Source of the DNA: JBMNHG01 sp045627705
Lineage (GTDB): Bacteria; Verrucomicrobiota; Kiritimatiellia; RFP12; JBMNHG01
Reading direction: 5' to 3'
DNA length: 8,396 bases
Assembly (NCBI GenBank): GCA_045627705.1
Contig: JAZQOE010000162.1
Span: 1 to 8,396, forward strand
Each line of letters opens with the position of its first letter. Position 1 is the first letter of the stretch. The notes under the pieces are model-generated. The model saw only the letters and a list, made by a program, of their open reading frames with translations, was not told the DNA's origin and searched no databases. Below, in pieces: positions 1-6,023 of this stretch. The translations under genes were made by a program, and so were the position numbers.

Positions 1-33
1 AAGAGGTGTTGTCATCAACCTCTTACCTCTTCC
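1..33. repeat. Heptamer repeat fragment with small inverted repeat at window edge
   Basis: AAGAGG (1-6) is complementary to CCTCTT (19-24), and TTG (9-11) to CAA (16-18), giving a bulged hairpin with a TCAT loop. CTCTTAC (20-26) is followed by the near copy CTCTTCC (27-33), the same heptamer type as the array at 5994-6023. No T-tract follows the hairpin, so it is a poor intrinsic terminator. The array may continue to the left of the window. Confidence 0.4.
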
Positions 34-41
34 GTGCCTTA

Positions 42-71
42 TTGCCATTCCCACCGCCATTGTGCTAGTAT
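42..71 (+). promoter_or_regulatory. Sigma70-type extended -10 promoter for the riboswitch operon
   Basis: A TTGCCA -35 box (42-47) lies 18 nt upstream of a TAGTAT -10 box (66-71). The -10 is preceded directly by TGC (63-65), an extended -10 element. Transcription would start near 78, giving a leader of about 125 nt that contains the complete glycine aptamer. Assigned by motif reading only. Confidence 0.55.
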
Positions 72-85
72 CCCCTACCAATTCG

Positions 86-104
86 CCGTCAAAGGTATAG
101 ACGG
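86..104 (+). promoter_or_regulatory. Hairpin abutting the riboswitch P1, possible ghost aptamer or switch stem
   Basis: CCGTC (86-90) pairs with GACGG (100-104) around a 9-nt loop, ending exactly where P1 of the glycine aptamer begins. In singlet glycine riboswitches a reduced 'ghost' stem next to the aptamer is known to substitute for the second aptamer, and this hairpin is placed where a 5' ghost stem would be. The same CCGTC can also pair with a second GACGG at 187-191 that includes the 3' strand of P1, so it may instead be part of the expression platform. The role is inferred. Confidence 0.4.
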
Positions 105-190
105 TGTCCGGAGAAGCCCCGCAATCACGCGGGGTGCCGAAGGTGTAAGGGGGCCAATGGGGTGCCCCCGATCTCTCAGGCAAAAGGACG
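105..190 (+). promoter_or_regulatory. Glycine riboswitch, single aptamer (gcvT motif)
   Basis: The conserved core of the glycine aptamer is present: GGAGAA (110-115), TGCCGAAGG (135-143) and CTCTCAGGCAAAAGGAC (173-189). P1 forms between 105-109 and 186-190, GAGA (111-114) pairs with TCTC (174-177), a GC stem forms between 117-122 and 129-134, and P3 forms between 149-154 and 164-169. Only one aptamer is present, so this is a singlet rather than the common tandem form. P1 ends 1 nt before the ribosome binding site (192-196) and no T-tract terminator follows, which favours control of translation initiation. The downstream AGCS symporter is a classic target. Whether glycine raises or lowers expression cannot be read from the sequence. 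Confidence 0.93.
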
Positions 191-203
191 GAAAGGTTCA
201 ATG

Positions 204-1760
204 ATGACCAACACAGTAGCGCAGACGGCCCTGGAGGCCATCGCGAGTGTTCCCGAGGCTGCACAGGGCGGCGATATCGCCGCGACCGTGGAGGTGTCGA
301 GCGGATGGCTTGATTCGCTCACGCAGTTTGTTGACAAGATCGACGGCATCGTGTGGGGTGTGCCGCTGATCGCATGCATTCTCGTGACGGGCATCCTGCT
401 CACGTGCATCCTCCGCTTCTACCACCTCTTCAATCTCAAGAAAGCCTTCCGGTACATGTTCAGCACCGAGGAAGGCACGGAGGGCGATGTTTCCGCGTTC
501 GGCGCGCTCTGCACCGCGCTTTCCGCGACAATCGGTACCGGCAATATCGTTGGCGTGGCCACGGCGATCGGCACGGGCGGCCCCGGCGCCCTTTTCTGGA
601 TGGAAGTCGCCGCGTTCTTTGGAATGGCCACCAAGTACGCCGAAGGCCTCCTCGCCGTCAAGTACCGCGAATTCACGCCCGAAGGCAAGGTTCTCGGCGG
701 GCCTTTCTACTATATCGAGAAGGGATTGGGCAAGAGCTGGAAGTGGCTTGCGATCCTATTCGCAGTGTTCGGCGTTGGCGCCGGTATCCTCGGCATCGGC
801 ACGATCACGCAGGTGCACGGCATCACGTCCGCGACCCAGCGCTTCTTCGATCCCGGCTTTGATCCTTCCAACATGGCCACCGGCATTCAGCTGTTCGGCA
901 CGACCTATTCGGTTCCGGTAGTCATCGCCGGAGCGATCGTCACAATCGCCACGGCGCTCGTCGTAATCGGCGGACTGAAGCGTATCGCGGCCGTTTCGAC
1001 CGTGATCGTTCCGTTCATGGCCGTATTCTACGTGATCATCTGCGGCTTCATTCTCCTCGGCAACGTTTCGAAGCTCACCAGCGCGATCGAGCTCATCGTG
1101 CGTTCCGCCTTCAATCCTGCCGCGTTTACCGGCGGCGTCGTGGGAACGATCTTCATCGCGATGCAGAAAGGCATCGCGCGCGGCATCTTCTCGAACGAGG
1201 CCGGTCTCGGTTCCGCCCCGATCGCCGCCGCCGCGGCGAAGACGAACGAGCCGGCCCGCCAGGGTCTCGTTTGCATGACAGGCACCTTCATCGACACGAT
1301 CATCATCTGCTCGATGACAGGTCTCGCGATTGTCGTCACCGGCGCCTGGGAACCCAAACTCGGTCTCGCCGGCGTCGATATCACAATCGAGGCCTTCAGC
1401 CGCGGTCTTTCCTTCCTCGGCCCGGGCAGCGCCACGATTTCCGGCTTTTTCCTGATGGTCGCCCTGACCTTCTTCGCCTTCACGACGATCCTTGGCTGGG
1501 ACTACTACTCCGAGAAGTGCCTGGAGTATCTTGTCGGCTCGAAGCGCCAGGGCGTGATCAAGATATACCGTCTGCTCTATGTCCTTTTCGTCGCGATCGG
1601 ACCCTACCTCACGGTTTCCGTCGTCTGGGGCGTCGCCGACACCGTGAACGGCCTCATGGCCTTCCCGAACCTCGTGGCGCTCATCCTCCTCTCGCCAGTT
1701 GTCTGGCGTGTCACCAAGGACTACCTCCAGCGCGTGAAGAAGGGCGAAATCGAAGATTGA
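204..1760 (+). CDS. Alanine/glycine:cation symporter, AGCS family (Na+-coupled)
   Basis: An inner-membrane secondary transporter expected to move alanine or glycine with Na+ or H+. It is 518 aa from ATG 204. The AGCS signature is clear: GDVSAFGALCTALSATIGTG begins near residue 95, followed by the GTGN loop (about 111-114), the GGPGALFW and ATKYAEG segments, and SNEAGLGSAPIAAAAA (about 330-345). The protein is strongly hydrophobic, with around ten or more membrane segments. The reading frame stays open upstream to a GTG at 162, but that lies inside riboswitch stem P3. AAAGG (192-196) sits 4 nt before ATG 201 and 7 nt before ATG 204, so 204 is preferred and 201 is possible. The roughly 35-residue Ala-rich N-terminal extension before the usual 'WLDSLTQFVDKIDGIVWG' start is longer than in many family members. 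The glycine riboswitch upstream points to glycine as the physiological substrate. It is probably first in an operon with glgA and lysA. Confidence 0.95.
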   Translation: MTNTVAQTALEAIASVPEAAQGGDIAATVEVSSGWLDSLTQFVDKIDGIVWGVPLIACILVTGILLTCILRFYHLFNLKKAFRYMFSTEEGTEGDVSAFGALCTALSATIGTGNIVGVATAIGTGGPGALFWMEVAAFFGMATKYAEGLLAVKYREFTPEGKVLGGPFYYIEKGLGKSWKWLAILFAVFGVGAGILGIGTITQVHGITSATQRFFDPGFDPSNMATGIQLFGTTYSVPVVIAGAIVTIATALVVIGGLKRIAAVSTVIVPFMAVFYVIICGFILLGNVSKLTSAIELIVRSAFNPAAFTGGVVGTIFIAMQKGIARGIFSNEAGLGSAPIAAAAAKTNEPARQGLVCMTGTFIDTIIICSMTGLAIVVTGAWEPKLGLAGVDITIEAFSRGLSFLGPGSATISGFFLMVALTFFAFTTILGWDYYSEKCLEYLVGSKRQGVIKIYRLLYVLFVAIGPYLTVSVVWGVADTVNGLMAFPNLVALILLSPVVWRVTKDYLQRVKKGEIED

Positions 1761-1778
1761 CCGCGAGGGCTGCCCGCC

Positions 1779-3347
1779 ATGAAATCCCCAAAGAAAAATC
1801 CGCGCATATTGATCGTTACCCCGGAGATCACCTATCTCCCCGCCGGAATGGGCAACATGGCGAACACCCTGAACGCGAAGGCCGGAGGTCTCGCCGACGT
1901 GTCCGCATCGCTCGTCGCCGAACTCTATGGCCTGGGCGCCGACGTCCATGTCGCACTGCCGCACTACCGCCGCATGTTCCACATGGATGTCGGGCGCCTC
2001 ATCAGCGATGAGCTGCGCGTTTACAACACGCGCCTCGCCGATTCCCGCATACACCTCGCCGAGGACCGTTGCTTCTACTACCGCGACGCCGTGTACAGCA
2101 ACTATGCCGACGAGAATCCGCGCCTGGCCCTCGCGTTCCAGCGCGAGGTGATAAACAACATCATCCCGACCGTCAATCCAGACCTGATCCACTGCAACGA
2201 CTGGATGACGGGCCTTATCCCCGCCGCGGCGCGCCGCATGGGCATCCCATGCCTTTTCACCGTCCACAACATCCACACGCAGAAGGTGCTGCTTTCGCGC
2301 GTCGAGGACGCCGGCATCGACGCCGCCGAATTCTGGCCGCTCCTCTACTTCTCGCGTCTCCCCTACAACTACGAGGAAACGCGCGACGCGAATCCCGTGG
2401 ACATGCTCACGAGCGGCGTCTTCGCCGCGCACTTCATCAATACCGTCAGCCCGACATTCCTTGCTGAAATCGCGCAGGGCCGCCATTCGTTCGTTCCCGG
2501 CGAATTGCGCGACCAGATCACCAACAAGATCAACGCCGGTTGCGCGGAAGGCATCCTGAACGCCCCGGACACCTCGTACAATCCCGCCACCGATACCGCG
2601 GTCGAACGCCAGTATTCGCCGGACGACGCCTTCGAGGCGAAGCGCGCTAACAAGGTCGCATTCCAGAAGAAGGTTGGCCTCGAGGTGAATCCTGACGCCC
2701 CGCTTTTCTTCTGGCCTTCGCGTCTCGACCCGATGCAAAAGGGCCCGCAGCTTCTTACGGACATCCTCTATCGCGTCGTCAGCGGGTATGCGAACGATGG
2801 GCTTCAGATCGCCGTCGTCGCGAACGGCAGCCACCAGCACGCCTTCCATGAAGTCGTCCGCATGCACGACATGCACAGCCGCGTCGCGGTCTGCGATTTC
2901 GAGGAAAGCCTTTCTCGCCTTGGCTATGCCGGCAGCGATTTCACCCTCATGCCCTCGCTTTTCGAGCCGTGCGGACTCCCGCAGATGATCGGCACGATCT
3001 ATGGTTCCATGCCGATCATCCACGACACCGGCGGATTGCACGATACCGTCGTCCACTTCGACGCGGCCGCGAATGCCGGCAATGGCTTTGTCTTCCGCGA
3101 CTACGATTCCAACGCGCTCTTCTGGGCGATGAGCCAGGCGATGGAGTTCTACCGCCTGCCAAGGGAAATCCGCGCCGCGCATGTCGCGCGCGTGATGCGC
3201 GAAGGCCTGGCGCGCTTCAATCACAAGGTCTGCGCGAAGTCGTACATCGACATCTATGAGCGCATGCTGCAGCGTCCGCTCCTCGATCCACTTTCCGAAC
3301 CGACAGCGCCAAAAACGCGGCGCGCCGAGAAAAAGGCCGCGCGCTAG
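1779..3347 (+). CDS. glgA: Glycogen synthase (ADP-glucose type), GT5 family
   Basis: A cytoplasmic glycosyltransferase that extends alpha-1,4-glucan chains from ADP-glucose (or UDP-glucose) for glycogen storage. It is 522 aa, slightly longer than the roughly 480 aa of E. coli GlgA, and has a GT-B fold. The N-terminal domain has the nucleotide-sugar loop KAGGLADV (K34-V41; classically KTGGL), HCNDW (138-142) and TVHNIHTQ with H163. The C-terminal domain has SRLDPMQKG (R315, K321), one residue longer between Arg and Lys than E. coli SRLTSQKG, then PSLFEPCGLPQ with catalytic-type E396 and DTGGLHDTV (416-424). The 'TYLPAGMGNMANTL' stretch before KAGGL marks a divergent GlgA subfamily. The C-terminus is a short basic tail. 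GAGGG (1765-1769) lies 9 nt before the ATG. The 18-nt gap after the symporter, with no terminator, implies cotranscription from the riboswitch promoter. Confidence 0.93.
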   Translation: MKSPKKNPRILIVTPEITYLPAGMGNMANTLNAKAGGLADVSASLVAELYGLGADVHVALPHYRRMFHMDVGRLISDELRVYNTRLADSRIHLAEDRCFYYRDAVYSNYADENPRLALAFQREVINNIIPTVNPDLIHCNDWMTGLIPAAARRMGIPCLFTVHNIHTQKVLLSRVEDAGIDAAEFWPLLYFSRLPYNYEETRDANPVDMLTSGVFAAHFINTVSPTFLAEIAQGRHSFVPGELRDQITNKINAGCAEGILNAPDTSYNPATDTAVERQYSPDDAFEAKRANKVAFQKKVGLEVNPDAPLFFWPSRLDPMQKGPQLLTDILYRVVSGYANDGLQIAVVANGSHQHAFHEVVRMHDMHSRVAVCDFEESLSRLGYAGSDFTLMPSLFEPCGLPQMIGTIYGSMPIIHDTGGLHDTVVHFDAAANAGNGFVFRDYDSNALFWAMSQAMEFYRLPREIRAAHVARVMREGLARFNHKVCAKSYIDIYERMLQRPLLDPLSEPTAPKTRRAEKKAAR

Positions 3348-3385
3348 CCCGCGCCGCCGTACCGTACCCTAAACCCACAGGTAAA

Positions 3386-4639
3386 ATGAATACACTCCCG
3401 CTCGACAAGGCACAGGTTGAAAAGATCGCATCGAAATATCCCACGCCGTTCCATATCTACGACGAGCGTGGCATCCGCAAGAACGCGCGCCGTCTGAAGG
3501 CCGCCTTCGCGTGGAACAAGGGCTTCCGCGAGTACTTCGCGGTCAAGGCGTGCGCCAATCCCTACATAATGAAGATTCTTCGCGCCGAAGGTTTCGGCGC
3601 AGACTGCAGTTCGCTCGCCGAACTCGTGCTTTCGGAGAAGGTCGGCCTTTCCGGCGAAGAGATAATGTTCACGTCGAACGACACTCCCGCCAAGGAGTTC
3701 GTGAAGGCGCGCGAGCTTGGCGCGATCGTGAACCTCGACGACATCTCGCACATCGAATACCTGAAGGACGCGGCTGGTCTGCCCGAGCTTGTCTGCTGCC
3801 GTTACAACCCCGGCCCGCTCAAGGGCGGCAATGCGATTATCGGCAAGCCCGAAGAAGCCAAGTACGGCTTCACCCGCGAACAACTCTTCGAAGGCTACAA
3901 GGCGATGCGCGACGCCGGCGTAAAGCGCTTCGGCATCCACACGATGGTCGCGTCGAACGAGCTGGACCCGCAGTACTTCATCGACACCGCCCGCATGATG
4001 TTCGAGTTGGTCGGAGAACTCACGGCAAAACTCGGCATCACCTTCGAGTTCGTCAACCTCGGCGGCGGCATCGGCATTCCATACCGTCCCGGGCAGAAGG
4101 CGGTGGACCTCGAGTTTGTCGGCAGTGAAATCCACAAGGCTTACGATGAGATGATCATCGGCCGCGGCCTTCCTCCAATGCGCCTCTGCCTCGAATGCGG
4201 ACGCATGGTCACGGGCCCGTATGGCTGGCTCGTGAGCCGCGTGCTCCACATCAAGCGAATCTACAAGACATACGCGGGACTCGACGCCTGCATGGCGAAT
4301 CTGATGCGTCCCGCACTCTACGGCGCGTACCACCACATCACTGTTCTCGGCAAGGAAGACGCGCCGTGCGACCGCGTTTACGACGTGACGGGCTCGCTTT
4401 GCGAAAACAACGACAAGTTCGCGATCGACCGCACCCTGCCCGAACTCGTCCCCGGCGACCTTCTCGCCATCCACGACGCCGGAGCCCACGGCTTCGCCAT
4501 GGGCTTCCAGTACAACGGCAAGCTCCGCTCCGCAGAACTCCTCCTACGGGAGGATGGTTCGGTCGCGCAAATACGCCGTGCGGAAACGCTCGACGACTAT
4601 TTCGCCACCCTCGACTTCTCAGGGCTTGACTCCTTCTAG
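3386..4639 (+). CDS. lysA: Diaminopimelate decarboxylase (PLP fold-type III)
   Basis: Predicted to decarboxylate meso-diaminopimelate to L-lysine, the last step of lysine synthesis, in the cytoplasm. It is 417 aa. An alanine-racemase-like barrel carries the PLP lysine in YFAVKACANP (K54), HTMVASNEL (185-193) in place of the usual HxGSQ, GGGIG (226-230) for the PLP phosphate, and LECGR (269-273) in place of EPGR. The C-terminal beta domain has GSLCENNDKF (C339, E340; the CES/CEN active-site motif) and GAHGFAMGFQYNG, with His368 where many LysA proteins have Tyr. These substitutions fit a LysA subgroup with about 410-420 residues. A related basic amino acid decarboxylase cannot be excluded. The ATG has only a weak CAGG (3378-3381) 4 nt upstream. 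It follows glgA by 38 nt, so it is probably the third gene of the operon. Confidence 0.85.
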   Translation: MNTLPLDKAQVEKIASKYPTPFHIYDERGIRKNARRLKAAFAWNKGFREYFAVKACANPYIMKILRAEGFGADCSSLAELVLSEKVGLSGEEIMFTSNDTPAKEFVKARELGAIVNLDDISHIEYLKDAAGLPELVCCRYNPGPLKGGNAIIGKPEEAKYGFTREQLFEGYKAMRDAGVKRFGIHTMVASNELDPQYFIDTARMMFELVGELTAKLGITFEFVNLGGGIGIPYRPGQKAVDLEFVGSEIHKAYDEMIIGRGLPPMRLCLECGRMVTGPYGWLVSRVLHIKRIYKTYAGLDACMANLMRPALYGAYHHITVLGKEDAPCDRVYDVTGSLCENNDKFAIDRTLPELVPGDLLAIHDAGAHGFAMGFQYNGKLRSAELLLREDGSVAQIRRAETLDDYFATLDFSGLDSF

Positions 4640-4809
4640 GCAATAAAACCGCCAATCGCGTCGTTTGCCCCGGGCCAATTCCCGGCACGATGCTCCTGCT
4701 CAAGTAACAGCCAATGCAATGAAACGGCAATGAAACGCAATCGTTGTGTCGAAATCATCGTCTTCATCGATTCCGTCATCAATAGCCCGCAAACACTGGA
4801 GAAACTATC
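4640..4809 (+). promoter_or_regulatory. Leader of the GH43 gene: hairpin and intergenic sequence
   Basis: This 170-bp gap follows lysA. A GC hairpin, CCGGG (4670-4674) with CCCGG (4681-4685) around CCAATT, has no T-tract behind it and is a weak terminator candidate. A tandem 11-bp repeat lies at 4716-4737. A good Shine-Dalgarno, GGAG (4798-4801), sits 8 nt before ATG 4810. I could not find a convincing -35/-10 pair, so it is unclear whether GH43 has its own promoter or is read through from lysA. Confidence 0.4.
4716..4737 (+). repeat. Exact 11-bp tandem direct repeat (GCAATGAAACG x2)
   Basis: GCAATGAAACG occurs at 4716-4726 and again at 4727-4737 without a gap. It is flanked by partial copies: CCAAT at 4711-4715 and CAAT at 4738-4741. 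The 11-bp period is about one helical turn, so two protein subunits could bind the same DNA face. It ends 72 bp before the GH43 start codon, a reasonable place for an activator or repressor site. The regulatory role is inferred. Confidence 0.5.
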
Positions 4810-5886
4810 ATGAACTCTCTTTTCAATGGCGGAATTTGGCCCGACGATCATGGCGTGCATATCAATGCACATGGCGGCGGAATCCTGAATGACGACGGAA
4901 CCTACTACTGGTTCGGCGAACATAAGGTCGAGGGCGAGCGCGGCAATCGCGCCTGGGTCGGTGTAGGATGCTATTCGTCGCGCGACCTCGTGAACTGGAA
5001 GAATGAAGGCGTAGCCCTTGCCGTTTCCAAGGATGCCTCCAGCGACATCCGCGAGGGAAACGTCATAGAGCGTCCGAAGGTCATACGCTGTCGGAAGACG
5101 GGCAAGTACGTGATGTACTTCCACCTTGAGATCGATCCCGCCACATACCGCTCGGCGCGTGTCGGCATCGCCGTGTCTGACACTCCAACTGGACCATACA
5201 CCTTCGTGCGTTCGCAAAAGCCCGATATCGGGACATGGCCGCAAAACGGCGATCCCGCCGACCATACTCCCGAAGCAGTGGAGCGTTCACGTGCCGACGT
5301 GGCGCGCATCCCGCACTTCGGCGAATCGAAGGAAGGCCACGAAGGCTTGCTGTATCCGTCGTTCGTCGATGGCGGACAGGATTCGCGCGACATGACGCTC
5401 TTCGTCGATGCCGATGGCAAGGCCTACCACATCTTTTCGAGCGAGTGCAATTCGACGCTCCACATCTCCGAGTTGACCGACGACTATCTCGGCTACACCG
5501 GACGCTGGTGGCGCGCGGCGTCAAAGGATTGGACCGAGGGCGCGGCCGTGTGCCGCCATGGCGATTGGTACTATCTCATCGGTTCGGGATGCACAGGCTG
5601 GGCTCCGAACCAGGCGCGCATCTACCGCGCGAAGTCAATCACCGGTCCATGGGAACGACTCGGCGATCCGTGCACGGGTGTCAATCCCGCGAATGGCCTC
5701 GGACCCGAAAAGACATTTGGCGGACAATCCACATTCATCCTTCCGCTCGACGACGGACGCTGCATCGCCATGTTCGACTTGTGGTGTCCGTCAAATGCCA
5801 TCGACGGCCGCTATGCATGGCTGCCAATCGAGTTCGATGGCGATGCCATGCCCCGCATCGCGTGGCGCGACGAATGGAAGCTTTGA
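4810..5886 (+). CDS. GH43 glycoside hydrolase, exo-beta-1,3-galactanase-like (GH43_24/34 clade)
   Basis: A five-bladed beta-propeller glycosidase, 358 aa, probably releasing galactose (or a related sugar) from beta-1,3-galactan or arabinogalactan side-chain oligosaccharides. The N-terminus has INAHGGGIL (18-26), where ordinary GH43 enzymes carry the catalytic Asp base. Then come YYWFGEH (32-38), CYSSRDLVNWK (54-64), ERPK with E88, SRDMTLFVD with D194, the acid Glu in WTEGAA (E243), SGCTGWAPN (259-267) and FGGQST with Q306. E88, D194, E243 and Q306 match the Glu/Asp/Glu/Gln set described for the Phanerochaete GH43_24 galactanase, in which Gln replaces the Asp base. A segment of about 50 residues (roughly 135-188) between E88 and D194 looks like an insertion. 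There is no signal peptide, so it should act in the cytoplasm on imported oligosaccharides. Family assignment is firm; subfamily and substrate are less certain. Confidence 0.82.
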   Translation: MNSLFNGGIWPDDHGVHINAHGGGILNDDGTYYWFGEHKVEGERGNRAWVGVGCYSSRDLVNWKNEGVALAVSKDASSDIREGNVIERPKVIRCRKTGKYVMYFHLEIDPATYRSARVGIAVSDTPTGPYTFVRSQKPDIGTWPQNGDPADHTPEAVERSRADVARIPHFGESKEGHEGLLYPSFVDGGQDSRDMTLFVDADGKAYHIFSSECNSTLHISELTDDYLGYTGRWWRAASKDWTEGAAVCRHGDWYYLIGSGCTGWAPNQARIYRAKSITGPWERLGDPCTGVNPANGLGPEKTFGGQSTFILPLDDGRCIAMFDLWCPSNAIDGRYAWLPIEFDGDAMPRIAWRDEWKL

Positions 5887-5974
5887 TCCGCTTCTCGTTT
5901 TTTCCCCGCCGCAGAAACGGTAGTGCACAAAATCGGGGTGTGTCCCTTCAAAATGTGTAGGACGATTCTGGCAA

Positions 5975-5998
5975 GGCGGAACGACTTCGCCACCTTTT
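5975..5998 (+). terminator. Candidate terminator after the GH43 gene
   Basis: GGCG (5975-5978) and AA (5980-5981) pair with TT-CGCC (5986-5991) around a CGAC loop, with a one-base bulge, followed by ACCTTTT. The stem is 6 bp and the T-run is short. It is plausible for ending GH43 transcription but is not a strong terminator. Confidence 0.35.
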
Positions 5999-6023
5999 AC
6001 CTCTTACCTTTTACCTATTACCT
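5994..6023. repeat. Tandem heptamer array, CTnTTAC x4
   Basis: Four back-to-back heptamers, CTTTTAC, CTCTTAC, CTTTTAC and CTATTAC, are followed by a partial CT. Only the third base varies. On the minus strand this reads GTAAnAG repeated four times. The array sits between convergent GH43 and hydE and runs up to the hydE stop codon (6022-6024). The same heptamer type appears at 20-33. It resembles, in form only, the short tandem heptanucleotide repeats known from intergenic regions of filamentous cyanobacteria. Function is unknown. Confidence 0.7.

Noticed and set aside
162..203. Upstream start (GTG 162) for the symporter
   Set aside because: It would place coding sequence inside riboswitch stem P3 and the conserved CAGGCAAAAGGAC core; the ribosome binding site at 192-196 supports 201 or 204.
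756..3224. 822-codon open frame on the minus strand, antisense to the symporter and glgA
   Set aside because: It spans two clearly coding genes and their junction. Its product is rich in D, E, R, H and G in the way expected from the antisense of GC-biased codons, with no recognisable domain.
3344..4489. 381-codon minus-strand open frame opposite lysA
   Set aside because: Antisense shadow of a well-supported PLP enzyme; composition is low-complexity and charged, with no motifs.
4666..4687. GC hairpin after lysA as an intrinsic terminator
   Set aside because: The stem is only 5 bp plus two bulged pairs and no T-tract follows; noted within the leader feature only.
5811..5993. 60-codon minus-strand open frame at the GH43 end and intergenic region
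   Set aside because: It overlaps the GH43 3' end, has no ribosome binding site that I can see and no recognisable family. It was kept only as part of the intergenic region note.
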